Part shown: positions 53,901 through 64,000 of the stretch, piece after piece | Position numbering within the stretch: the stretch's first letter is position 1 | How the letters are laid out: each line of letters opens with the position of its first letter | From: Dermacentor variabilis | Lineage: Eukaryota; Arthropoda; Arachnida; Ixodida; Ixodidae | Direction of reading: 5' to 3' | NCBI RefSeq assembly: GCF_050947875.1 | Contig: NC_134577.1 | Location: forward strand, 66,405,639-66,469,638 | Length of the DNA: 64,000 nt | Notes under the pieces: model-generated | The model's input: the letters and a program-made list of their open reading frames with translations, nothing else | Database searches by the model: none | What the model was told of the DNA's origin: nothing | Position numbers and translations under genes: made by a program

Positions 53901-55290
53901 CATAGCTTGTGCGCATTGTAACGCGCACACATAAAACCTGCGGGAAAATTCAGTTTTGTTCTTTGTGATGAACGCGCAAAAATATTTCAAGAGCTCACAC
54001 GCTACATAATGCGAAAATAAGCGATAGTGCGCGCATCACAGTTAGGTTTGCTCGATTTAATACACACGGCTTGACTGAAGCTTCCTTTCACATCAACTCC
54101 AACTAGTAGGTTCGATGGATCCTAATTTCATTTTTTTGAAATGTTCTGGAAAAGTTCTAAATATATTTCCCCATTTAGCTTGTGATTCATTGCGATTCTT
54201 CGTTATCTTACAGTTCAGAATGCGAACATATCTATTTTGTGTTTCTCATGCATATATATAGCTTTGCTGGTGTTAGCTTATATAACTCACATTTTCAGAG
54301 CACGAGATCCTCACACGGCTGTGCTCTGGAACCTCCTGCATATATGCTGCGAATGACATTGATTTACCTAACAAAAGAAAATTGAAAGTAATGAACTGAA
54401 ACGTGGAGGAAACAATGTTTCTCGGGGAAAAGGATATTGTTTTCTAGAAAAGTGACAAGGTTAAAACGAACAGGCGCAATGTTTTAAATAACGAGGGTTT
54501 CAGAAAGATGTACGGTTGCTTTCTTGAGGCGGTCCAAAGTTTATGCTAACGTTGGTAAAGAAACTACTTTGCCATCGGTCAGTTGTTTGTAACGTAGCGA
54601 TGGTGACGTGATTGAGAAAATGCGAATGAGTGTTGGGAGGGGGACAAAATATTGCCTGATTTTCGAGCGCATGCGAAACAGCATTTTTATGCTTTCTGAC
54701 TAAGCAGCCACCTGGTGTCAGTACGTGGCTTTGCGCATGCGTGTCCTTTAGTGGTCACGTGCCTACAATACGCCAATTTCTGGCGCGCCTGATGCCGTCT
54801 GTCGGAATTGCGACGAGTGCAAAATATTACGCCACGACAGCGGTTTTCTCGGGATGAAAAATAAGTGAATTGTAACGATTGTTGACAGTAGCATATACGT
54901 AATACAACACAGTAGCACGCAACTCTCACATGCTAGCTAAAGGCATCAATGCTGCCCGATTCGAGGCCTCGCTATGTAACGAACGAGAACAAGGAAAACA
55001 GAACCCGAATTTTATTAGTCGTCATAAGAAGTAATAAAGACACCAAATACAGCATAGGTGAAATTACTTCTACTTATTACCTTACACAGCGAGGCTTCGA
55101 ATCCGGCAGCAATGATGCCTTCAGGTAGCATGTGTGAGTTTATTAACCAGTTTCCTTCACCCAAAAAGATCACATACGCTTGACGCCTGCAGCAGAAAGG
55201 ATGTTCCAGATCCGCCGCCAATGTTTGTGAGTGATGGCGCTGGCCACTATTCCCAGGTTTAGTTTTCGTAGGTAAACATAAATTGCCCAG
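50916..55290. other. Intron of plus-strand SVWC gene
   Basis: This is mostly AT-rich unique DNA. It holds an ATTGCAATAGCAATAATTGCG inverted-repeat patch at 52035-52065 and a T-rich run at 52647-52664. A minus-strand 162-codon open frame at 53307-53795 has no recognisable domain. No further exon was supported. Confidence 0.5.
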
Positions 55291-55400
55291 AAAGTGGATG
55301 GGAAAACGGCGACTTGGTAGCTGAGTTGGTAAGAGCATTGCACGCGTAATTCGAAGACTTGAGTTCGTGCCCCACCAACGGCCAGTTTTTTGGTCCAGAT
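55291..55400 (+). mobile_element. tRNA-headed composite SINE
   Basis: A conserved GAAAGTGGATGGGAAAACGG segment precedes a tRNA-like head. Its A box is TAGCTGAGTTGGTAAGAGC, followed by ACGCGTAATTCGAAGAC and the B box GAGTTCGTGCCCC, then CACCAACGGCCAG and a T run. The order is typical of a SINE type I recall as frequent in hard ticks. The B box has substitutions (GTGCC for GATCC), so pol III activity is doubtful. It ends 180 bp before exon 2 of the SVWC gene. Confidence 0.65.
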
Positions 55401-55577
55401 CCATTTCCATTTTTTAAAATCATTTCTATAATACAATAAGTAAGTATCAGTAATTTCCCCTATGCTGTCCTTGGTGCCTTTGTTCGCTTCCTAAGATAGA
55501 AGTAAAATATGTCACTTAGGGAAGAAATGATACCGGCATTTCAAGCTGCACAACTAAATTTCAGTTTTCTTGCGCAG

Positions 55578-55689
55578 ATAAGTGCTACTACAAACTTGTA
55601 ACAATGAAAGACGGCGAAGTTAGAGATTGGAACCCAGAATGCGAGAGATGGACCTGTTCTGCGAGCACATCTGAGCTTTTTGTGGATGG
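55578..55689 (+). CDS. SVWC / 8.9 kDa family secreted protein, exon 2
   Basis: This is a 112-bp exon between CTTGCGCAG and GTAAGT, entering in phase 1 and leaving in phase 2, exactly as in the minus-strand paralogue. It encodes DKCYYKLVTMKDGEVRDW, then PECERWTCSASTSELF. The C-Y-Y, PEC-ERW-TC pattern fits the SVWC / tick 8.9 kDa family. It has three cysteines where the paralogue has four. The remaining cysteines would come from a third exon, not found before the satellite at 56758. A phase-2 exon start completing a Gly codon is expected. Secretion is likely; target and function are unknown. Confidence 0.75.
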
Positions 55690-56757
55690 GTAAGTTGTTA
55701 TTGGAGAACAAATCTTCCTATGCTGACGTCATGTCATGGCAACATTACATGGAAATATTCGAGCATTACTGCATTCCATGCATGACCATTTTCACAGGAG
55801 TAGTATGTTAGGCGTGTGACCAGGTAGGAATCTGCAGCATCTATCCAAGTATGCCTCTCTATACAGTTTTAAATTACGTAGGAGGTCAACTGCTTGAACT
55901 GGGCGGAGCCTTCCGCGCATGATGACATTAACTCCCTGTAAACGTAATAAATGGTACCTAAATCGAGCGAATACGGTGCTCCTAGCATACAATACTCTCA
56001 AGCAAGCAGACTATCTCCAAGTTCGCTGCGCGTGTGGGTGTCAGCGTTACAAGAGTCCGTATTATGTAGCAACATTTCACTAATTTTTCATTGTTTATGC
56101 TTATTCGTTCGCATGCTATCCGCTCGCACGGAGCCTCACCCCTGCTATCTAAGGGATCGACGGCCCGGAGAGACCGCTCGGAGAGAAAGGAAGTAGGTTA
56201 AAACTAATCCTTCGAAAATACGGTGCGTCATATGCTGCATGCTTTGTGAGAATTTTCTTCTGTTCTTTCAGCCATTCGTCACTGACGCGCGCAGCGCTTT
56301 GGCGTCGTGAACGACAGATAGATTGTTCAGATATGACAGATGATTACAATAACAAGGAACGGAGTAGCCACAAAATATAACCCAAGAGATGCGTGATCTG
56401 CGAGAGAGAAAAAGCGTTTAATAGAAGCAGGAGATCGGGAGCAAGCCCCTCAATATGCAGAACTTGCTACTTCAGACGAAGAAATGACATGAGGAAGAGA
56501 AGTATACAGGAGGAAGTCACGACCAAAGAATGAAAGATCCGCGGATCTCATGCGCTGTAGGAATCAGGTTGAGCGATGCTTTCGTTGGTGTATGTGAAGA
56601 ACCCGGTTCCTGCTTAGCGATTATAGGCAAATACAGACCACTAGAGTCAGTTGGATGCGTTTTCACTGAGAACCACCTGGCCCATCCTAAACTTGTTGCA
56701 ATCAATCATGCACCTGTCGCACAAGGCGAGCACGGAAAGACCATGGCGATATAAGAT
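55690..56757. other. Region after SVWC exon 2
   Basis: A terminal exon was looked for here. A TTCTTTCAG at 56263-56271 is a good acceptor, but what follows does not give the expected cysteine-rich end. No other gene is visible. Confidence 0.45.
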
Positions 56758-57850
56758 GTCTGTACGATGACGACGCAACGACGACGATGGAATGAAGATG
56801 GCATGGCGACAATTCCATTACGATATTGGAATGACTACGACAAAATGACGACGATGGTGCGATCACAGCAGCATGACGACGACAATATGATAGCGACGGT
56901 ATGACGACCTCGGGACGACACCGTTCAGCTAATGACGATGGTGTGATGACGACGGCGTAACAACAACGTGATTTCGATGCTGCAATGAAGCCGATTGTAC
57001 GACGGTGACGGCACGAGGACGACTGTGTGACGAATAATATGACGGAAGGAACGACGGCATGACGATAATGGGATGAAGATGCTAAAATAATTTCGATAGT
57101 ATCACGACGACGGCAGGACGACAATGGTATGGCGACGACTATGACGACGACGACTTGTCAACGACAAAATGACGATGGAACGACCCCAACAGCATGACGA
57201 CGAGAAAATGAGAGTGACGTCATGACGACCACGGGATGACAACGTTCGGCTAACGACGATGGTGTGATGACGACAGCGTGACAACAACTTGATTCCGATG
57301 CTAGAATGAAGCCGATTGTACGACGGCGACGGCACAAAGACGATGGTGTGACGAAGAAAATGACGGAAGGAACGACGGCATGACGATAATGGCATGTAGA
57401 TGCTAAAATAACTTCGATAGTATCAAGACGACGGCAAGACAATGGTTTGGTGCTGCAATAAATGTGACTGTATGACGACGGCATAATGACGACGACCACG
57501 TGACGACAAGAGTATGGCCAGAAGGATAACAGAAGCGAAATCACTGACAAAATGGCCGCAACGGCACGAGGGTGTCTCGCTGACAACAAAATCATGACAA
57601 TTGCAGGACGACGATTGAATTAATGTGATGGATAGATAATGGCGGAATGACGACTGTGGCTCGAAGTTGGCAGGGTGATGACAACGATGTGACAACGAAG
57701 TGACAACGACAGAGTGAAGACGACGGAGAGATGAAGATGACACGACAACGAAGGAATGATCCCCGTGGCATGGAGGCGACGAAATGACAATGATAGTGTG
57801 GCAACGATGGTGTGTTGGTGTTGAATCTCAAATCCACCTCGATTGGCATT
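56758..57850. repeat. GACGA-rich satellite with 321-bp higher-order period
   Basis: This is a degenerate array of units like GATGACGACGATGG and GGCATGACGATAATGG. Two 321-bp blocks repeat with high similarity: AAGCCGATTGTACGACGG at 56988 and 57309, and GGAAGGAACGACGGCATGACG at about 57046 and 57367. Minus-strand frames through it give long Ser/His/Arg/Val-rich strings that are products of the repeat, not genes. Confidence 0.85.
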
Positions 57851-58137
57851 ATACACGGTGTTTGTTAGCACTCTGTCCGGTACCGTCCAATCGTGTAAGA
57901 CTGTAGTAAGCAGCCCACATGAACGACAATGGGACGACGACGGCGGGGCTCCTGTATTTTTTTTAGTATGACCTATAGGCTCGTCAACTGGTATTACGCA
58001 ATACGGCAGCCAGCAACCGCAGCAGCTGCTCCTGCAGCGTGAAAATCGAAGGTAGAGGTAAAGACAACTTCGCTTTAAAAAATGGGATAAATGAACTAAG
58101 AAATCTCAGATGACTAACGAAAGGTCAACGAATATGC
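57851..58137. other. Unassigned spacer
   Basis: Nothing recognised between the satellite and the RTE endonuclease fragment. Confidence 0.4.
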
Positions 58138-58875
58138 CTATGCGACTTCATTTCTTGTTTCGCCATTACGGCTTTTTAAGGTCCACTTCTTGTTCCAACG
58201 CTTCCTGAAGAAGGTGGTCATTATTCGCAGCTTATTCCTTTCCGCGAATTCTACCAACATCTCTCCTCGGGTGTTCCTAGAATCCACGCCGTAGTTGCCA
58301 ATTGCTTGTTCACCAGCCTGCTTTACCCCCACTTTTGCATTGAAGTCGCCCATGACTACAGTATACTGAGTACGCACTTTTCGCATCGCTAATTCCACAT
58401 CGTCATAAAACCGTTCTATTTCTTCATCATCGTGAGTAAAGGTTGGAGCGTATGTTTGTACTACGTTTATTCTATACGTCCTATTCAGCTTTATTACGAC
58501 TACTGCTACCCTCTCATTAATGCTGTAGAGTTCGTCAATGTCGCCCGCCATGTCCTTACGGATTAGGAATCCTACGCCAAGCTGCTTATCTGGCAGTGCT
58601 CTATAGCAGATGACGTGGCCATTTGTCAGCACTGTATAAGCCTCACCCGTTCTTTTAGCCTCATTAAGGCCAATATCCTAGACAATGCCCGATAGTTCTT
58701 CAAAGAGTCCTGCTAGGCTGGCTTCCCTCGAGAGGATTCGGGTGTTAAACGTTGCAAGGACCAGTTTCCATTGGCGGCCTGTCCGGACCCAGAGATGCTT
58801 AGCACTCTCTGCTGCATTACAGGTCTGACCGCCGCCTTGGTCAGTTACTCCGCAGCTGCTAGGGACTGAGGGCTA
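58138..58875 (-). pseudogene. RTE-like LINE, endonuclease domain
   Basis: The minus strand reads the start of an RTE-type ORF. It has LATFNTRIL, an in-frame stop after ELSGIV (near 58680), then GFLIRKD, VVQTYAPTFTHDDEE, VVMGDFNAKVG and NYGVDSRNTRGEMLVEFAER. These are the catalytic blocks of an apurinic-like endonuclease that nicks the target for insertion. The C-terminal SDH block and all of RT are missing beyond 58138. It is bordered on the right by the tail of the I-like LINE at 58876, which seems to have inserted just upstream of it. Confidence 0.85.
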
Positions 58876-59931
58876 TGGAAGGAAGGAAGAAAAAAGTGGC
58901 GAAGGAAGGCAGGGAGGTTAACCAGTTTGGCTTAACCGGTTTGCTACCCTACACATGGGAGCGGGATGGGGGGATGAAAGATGGGGAGAAGAGATAGAGA
59001 GCACATAACACGGCACACACATCGTTAGTTACAGTCTGTCACTCTTGCGCGGTACGTGACATCACTGTCAAAGCCGCTTGTCCAAGCCCGTCTCCTTCAC
59101 AAACCGAAGTAGTCCCTTCGTCGCCTTCAGCTGCGATGTCTTCTGTCGGTGATATGTAAAATAGTTGCAACTGACAATGGTCTATTGTCAAGGTGCGCTA
59201 GAACGGATGCCAGGGACTGTCTCTGAACATTATATTCAGAACAGTCGCACATAATGTGTTCCAGTGTCTCTTCGCGAAGACAGGCATTGCAGAGAGCGTT
59301 GTCGGCCATTCCAATGCGAAACGAGTAAGATTTCGTGAAGGCCACCCCTAGCCATAAGCGATAAAGCAGGGTGGCCTCACTTCGGCGAAGTCCAGTTGGC
59401 ATACAGAGGTGCATCAGAGAGGGCAGGTCGTGTTGACGATTGCTCCGGTTGGTCTTGCTGCTTGGTGTGCACCATAGAGAGAGCGTGATCTCCCGTGCAA
59501 GCACTCGAAGTCTGCTGACTGCGTCGGACCGTCAAAGTGGTATGGCCTCTTCCTGTGTGTCTTCAAGAGCTGTCCGAGCGGCTTTATCGGTGTCTTCATT
59601 TCCTTTGACGCTGCAGTGACTTGGCAGCCACTGAAAGCTCACGTGTTGTCCTTTCTTATGTGATGTATGGAGTAGGCATCTAATATCGAGCACGAGCTGT
59701 TAGAATGGCCCGCGACGCAGAGCTGATAACACAGATTGTAGGGCTGCCTTTGAGTCCTTGAAAATTGACCATTGTCGAGGTGGTTCCCGATTGACAAAAC
59801 AAAGTGCAGCGCGAAGAGCAGCTAGTTCCGCAGATGTCGATGTCGTTGGGTGGTCAGTCCTAAAGCTGATGGTAATACCTCTTGATTGTTGTGTTCATAT
59901 AGGGACTGCGGCGCGTTTGGCAGGCATTCTC

Positions 59932-60407
59932 AGATCATGAACAGCAGGTTGCCATTATCCCTTAAGAGAAAAGTTTATAACAGCTGTGTCTTACCAGTAC
60001 TCACGTACGGGGCAGAAACCTGGAGGCTTACGAAACGGGTTCTACTTAAATTGAGGACGACGCAACGAGCTATGGAAAGAAGAATGATAGGTGTAACGTT
60101 AAGGGATAAGAAAAGAGCTGATTGGGTGAGGGAACAAGCGCGAGTTAATGATATCTTAGTTGAAATCAAGAAAAAGAAATGGAGGGCATGGGCAGGACAC
60201 GTAATGAGGAGGGAAGATAACCGATGGTCATTAAAAGTTACGGAATGGATTCCAAGAGAAGGGAAGCGTAGCAGAGGGCGGCGGAAAGTTAGGTGGGCGG
60301 ATGAGATTAAGAAGTTTGCAGGGACAACATGGCCACAATTAGTACATGGCCGGGGTAGTTGGAGAAGTATGGGAGAGGCCTTTGCCCTGCCGTGGGCGTA
60401 ACCAGGC

Positions 60408-60478
<71 letters not shown>
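59932..60478 (+). mobile_element. RTE-type LINE 3' end inserted in LINE RNase H
   Basis: The plus strand has an open RT C-terminus (SCVLPVLTYGAETWRLTKR, MIGVTLRDKKRADWVREQ, RAWAGHVMRREDNRW) that stops at 60399-60401. A (TGATGA)n tail follows to 60478. It splits the RNase H of the minus-strand LINE between SSGAGI and its continuation. The coding part has no stops, so this is a younger copy than 4089-4495. Confidence 0.9.
60409..60478. repeat. (GAT)n microsatellite tail
   Basis: A pure trinucleotide run of about 70 bp at the 3' end of the RTE fragment. It is responsible for the poly-Asp, poly-Met and poly-His runs in the overlapping frames. Confidence 0.95.
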
Positions 60479-60480
<2 letters not shown>

Positions 60481-63091
60481 TACCAGCACCGGACGAACAC
60501 TGGATGTTTGTGGAACCATCAGTATAAATATGTGCACTGTCCGCGTACCTCTCGTGCAGAAGCAGATACAGTTGTTTCAGCACAGGCGACGACAGCTCAG
60601 ACTTTTTCCTGATTCCTGGTACGCTGAGGTGGACTGTTTGGGTGACAAGACACCAAGGGGGTATCGATGGTTTAGATGCAGCGGTGAAGCCCGAGGGAGG
60701 TTTGTCGTTGTACTTGATAGTTTTAGAGAATGATGCTTGGTGCCTGTCTAAAGGTAGTGTTGCAAGGTGGTGATAGGGGGCACGTGCAAAATGTCTGATG
60801 TGCGTTCTCAGGGCTTCCACCGTGATGCGAGTTTGCATTGGATGGTCCCGAGCAACCGCAATAGCTGCCTCTGTCGACGTGCATCTGGGCAAACCAATGT
60901 AAACTCGGAGTGCTTGAGCTTGTGCTGCCTGCAGAACACGAATATTTGTCTTGCTGGTGTTGTTCAGTACAGGTAGACTATATCTTTTAAAAACTGAGCA
61001 AGAGAGCTCTGTAGAGATTACGCATTGCGTCTACTGACATCCCCCACGTCTTTCCTGTCAAGTATTTAAACAACTGGGAGGTTGCTGTCAGGCGCCGTTT
61101 CATGTAGGCCATGTGCGGGCTCCAACAGAGATCTCGGTCGGTAATTACGCCAAGAAATCTGTGGGTTCTGACATAGGAAATGGTCCACCCATTGATTGAG
61201 ATGACATAAGGCGTCATTTTTCTGCGAGTAAATACCACTAGGGCGCATTTTTCTGGTGATATGCTGAGACCTTGTTCACACAAGTAGCTCGCTGTCAAAG
61301 TAGCCGCTCTTTGAAGCTGTGCACGTATCTGAGGACGTGTGACTGCCGAAGTCCAAACACAGATGTCGTCTGCGTATATTGAAATTTTTTGGTGGTAGTT
61401 GGCAAGTGTTCTGCAAGCCCAATAAGAGCGAGGTTGAATAGCGTCGGGCTGAGAGCACCGCCTTGAGGAACGCCCCTGCTGGTATAGCGTCGCGTAGTTG
61501 GGCCATCGTCAGTTAACACATAGAGTCATCTTGGAGATAGGTAACTTGCAATCCACAAAAATACTCGACCACCTAGGCAAACCATCGCAAGAGCGTCGAG
61601 AATGGTCTCATGTAATGCGTTATCGTATGCCCTTTTCACATCTAAGAATAAAGCTGCAGATAGACGTTTTCGGGACCTTTCGTGCTGGACATATGAAACG
61701 AGATCAACTACATTATCGATGGAAGAGCGGTCACGTCGGAAACCAGCCATGGAATTCGCATAAATCTTGTAGTGTTCAACGTACCATTCCAGGCGGCGAA
61801 GGAGCATCCGTTCCATTATCTTGCCTACACAGCTGACCAACGCTATGCGCTGTAAGAGGTGAGCTCCAGCGGGGATTTGCCGTGCTTCAAGATTGGTACC
61901 AGGCGACGCACTTTCCATTCGTCAGGAACATATTTCCCTCCTGCCATGAGGTGTTGTAGAGACAAATGCTATCCGTGCGGATTCTCCGAGATAGCACAAG
62001 GCTCGGTATGATATACCATCTGGACCCGGAGATGATGAGCGCCTGCAGAGAGCTAGTGCCGTCTCGAGCTCCTCCATTGTAAAAGGAAGGTCCATGCAGC
62101 AATCACGGGAATGGGGGACGTCATCTCGGGCTGGAGGATCTGGACGTGTCGCTTGGTCTGCCATCCGCGCACAAAAGTCTTCTGCGACATCGATGTCTTG
62201 CCGCCCTTGGAAAAGCGCGAGTGCCTTGAATGGAAAACGCTGTTCCCGAAGGCAACGCAGACCTTGCACCGTTTTCCAAATGTGATACAGTGGCTTGCGT
62301 GGGTCGAGTGTCTGGCAAAACGTTGCCCAACGTTCCGACGCTAATCTACCCATTCGACGCTGAATCTTCTTTTGCATCCTCCTGGCTGCCCTAAGGTCAT
62401 GGATTGATTTTGTACGCCGATATCGACGTACCGCCCGGCGACGAAGGGCTCGAAGTCGCTCTAATTCTATGTCGAAGTCGTTTCACGTGTAAGAGATCGT
62501 CAGCATGCGAGTGGCGTTTTGCATCGTATTTTTAATTGTTTGCTCTAACCCAGAGGGTAGGCCTTCGTGGCAGGCATCTTCCATATCAGATTTGAAGTTG
62601 GTCCATTGAATCGTCCGAATGGCATTCCGTAGACCAGATCTAGACGACAAGCCTTTGATGTTCAGATAGGTGGGAATGTGATCACTCCCATGTGTCTCAA
62701 TATCTGGAAACCACTTCACACATCTGGCGAGAGAGTTGGAGACGAAAGCAAGGTCGATGCAGCTGCCTTACGTCACGCCTCGAAGAAAGGTGGGGCTACC
62801 ATCGTTCAAGAGAGTAAGGCCTCCAAAAGTTGCTCTGCTGCTGATGCTGCTGGTGTCTGGCGACCGGCGATTAGAGATCTGATGACGCTGACAAGCATTG
62901 ACAATCAGAAGATTGACAAGTTGCACGTCGTCGTTGGCTGATACCGGTTTAGGTACTATGTTTGCAGTGCTTTCCGCTGTGGTCGAAGTCTTTGTAGATA
63001 CTTGTTCCGACGATTTCGATGGCAGCGCTGGCCACGATGTGGGTAAGAGGCAGAAGGTCCTCCCCCTACTTTCCGAAGCATTGTATCTTTG

Positions 63092-64000
63092 TCATTCTTT
63101 GAACATGCTGCTTTTCCCAGTTGCTGGGGCAGCACTACGGCGACGAGAGCTTTCATCTCCTGCTGCCTTCTTTTTGGCTTTCTCTTTTAGTGCCTTTAGT
63201 TCATTCTTCAATGAGAGACATCCTTTATCCGTTGCCAAATGTTCACCATTACAGTTAGGGCACCGATATGCCTGACTTTCACAGGAATCTACGTGGCGAT
63301 TCACACCGCATTTGGCACAGACCAGATTTCTGGTGCACAAGCCCTGAACATGACCAATCTTAAAACACTTACGACATTGCAAAGGCCGTGGTACAAAAGG
63401 TCGAACAGGATAGCGCACAAGTCTTGCCTTTATATGACTAGGCAGCTTTGCAGAGGCGAAAAGTGTCTTCATACAATTTGGCGAGCCCAGCTTTCGAACG
63501 CTAATTATATTGCACGGTGGCGTGCAAACGATCATGTTACCATAGTCGTCGACTTTGAGATCCAAGTCCACATCAGATACGACACCAGCTGCTATATTTG
63601 TACCTTGTGGCATGTAGGGACGCGTGTGGACTCCACAGATTTCAGACAAACCAAGTAGAGTTTGCACCATCTTGTCATCAGTTGTGTCAACAGCAATGAC
63701 ATTTTTCAAGGGGTTCATGCTAACGTCTTGGATTAGTCCAGGGGCATGTTTGAAGAAGAAATCATTAAGTTTCTGTCGAGAGAAAGCATTCAGGCTTACC
63801 ATCGCGTCGACAGGCATGAAAGCTACTGTCGTAGTCTTGATTGGGCTGTATATGATAGTCCCTTCACTTGAGGACAATGCCGGAGACGTCCATCTTGGAC
63901 GGCGGTGCTTGACAGGTATGAAACCGTCCGAATCTTCCGATCTTGAGTCAGAAAGCTCGGAATCAGCAGCGTCGGATCCTACTGCCGAACTGAGCCGCTT
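63092..64000 (-). pseudogene. I-like LINE ORF1 (gag-like), continues past window
   Basis: The minus-strand frame is open to the window edge, so its start lies outside. It has an N-terminal acidic Ser-rich stretch (SDSRSEDSDGFIPVKHRR) and an RNA-binding-like middle with AKLPSHIKARLVRYPVRPF. Three zinc knuckles follow: CRKCFKIGHVQGLC, CAKCGVNRHVDSC and CPNCNGEHLATDKGC. It ends in a Lys-rich helix. This is the nucleic-acid chaperone of I/Jockey-type LINEs. The stop at 63092 is followed in another frame by sequence that still looks like ORF1, so the natural C-terminus is frameshifted. Confidence 0.85.

Larger units (their letters stand above)
58876..63091 (-). pseudogene. I-like LINE ORF2, endonuclease-deleted, interrupted
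   Basis: On the minus strand, in order, come the endonuclease end only (GSCIDLAFVSNSL, HGSDHIPTYL near 62690-62760) and the RT. The RT has SSPGPDGISYRAL, SCVGKIMERMLL, ALFLDVKRAYDN, SRGVPQGGALSPTLFNLAL, IYADDICVW, SPEKCALVVF and RFLGVITDRDL. The RNase H follows, with HIYTDGSTN, then the RTE insertion, then FRTDHPTTSTSAELAALRAA and FQWLPSHCSVKGNEDTDKAA. A C-terminal CNACLREETLEHIMCDC closes the protein. The 3' UTR ends in (TTCC)n (58876-58890). A handful of frameshifts and stops are present. The N-terminal half of the endonuclease is gone, joined straight to ORF1. Confidence 0.85.

Noticed and set aside
55317..55395. tRNA-like sequence
   Set aside because: B box is degenerate and it lies inside a SINE-like context.
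56702..57871. Several Ser/His/Arg-rich frames of 80-145 codons on the minus strand
   Set aside because: They follow the GACGA satellite; amino acid content mirrors the repeat and frames overlap each other.
60346..60733. Frames with long poly-Asp, poly-Met or poly-His runs
   Set aside because: They are read-through of the (GAT)n microsatellite at 60409-60478 in six frames and not genes.
1..64000. CRISPR arrays, bacterial operons, rRNA genes, prophage
   Set aside because: None seen. The regular repeats present are microsatellites, an LTR-internal tandem array and a eukaryotic satellite.

Overview
The window looks like repeat-packed nuclear DNA of a hard tick (Ixodida). I infer this from three things together. 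First, a tRNA-derived SINE at 13010-13252 has the layout I recall for the tick family Ruka. Second, there are two pairs of split exons with the cysteine pattern of the tick-secreted 8.9 kDa / single-VWC (SVWC) family. Third, RNase H-bearing I-like LINEs, CR1-like, RTE-like and Penelope-like elements are mixed together. There are no operons, bacterial genes, CRISPR arrays or rRNA genes. No database search was possible, so family names rest on motifs and memory.

Layout, left half. Positions 1-3022 hold the 5' part of a Ty3/gypsy element on the minus strand: LTR at 2320-3022, then leader, then a gag-pol broken by stops. Blocks 3600-6240 and 10050-12660 are diverged direct duplicates. Each carries an intronless copy of a DDX5/p68-type DEAD-box helicase on the minus strand. 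The left copy is a wreck. The right one is still an open frame of about 534-549 codons that has lost nearly every catalytic motif. A LINE tail (6283-6795), a foldback MITE (7087-7293), microsatellites and the SINE lie between or beside them. Positions 14190-20073 are LINE and Penelope debris on the minus strand, followed by a plus-strand I-like LINE.

Centre. That plus-strand LINE is split between its RT and RNase H regions by a young, nearly intact Ty3/gypsy element (20074-26767). Its LTRs differ by only a few substitutions, apart from a 47-bp tandem repeat array present in the 5' copy only. It has a 4-bp target duplication and a single 1479-codon gag-pol frame. Its domain order is gag - protease - integrase - RT - RNase H, with integrase before RT. 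This is the order of Ty1/copia and of the unusual Gmr1-like branch of Ty3/gypsy. The element at 1-3022 is a second, older member of the same family.

Right half. Two candidate host genes remain. Both appear to be SVWC/8.9 kDa secreted-protein genes with a signal-peptide exon, a 4-5 kb intron and a 112-bp cysteine-rich exon. Exon phases are identical in the two, and they point away from each other: minus-strand exons at 39563-39659 and 35536-35647, plus-strand exons at 50816-50915 and 55578-55689. A last exon was not found for either. Around them lie CR1-like, Penelope-like and I-like LINE remnants, a foldback element at 40113-41145 with a LINE tail inside it, a tRNA-like SINE, and a GACGA-rich satellite with a 321-bp higher-order period (56758-57850). 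The window ends in a nearly full-length but endonuclease-deleted I-like LINE on the minus strand (58876-64000). That LINE is interrupted by an RTE 3' end.

Most of the DNA is therefore nested transposable elements. The plausible host coding content is the two SVWC-like genes and, possibly, the dead DEAD-box open frame.
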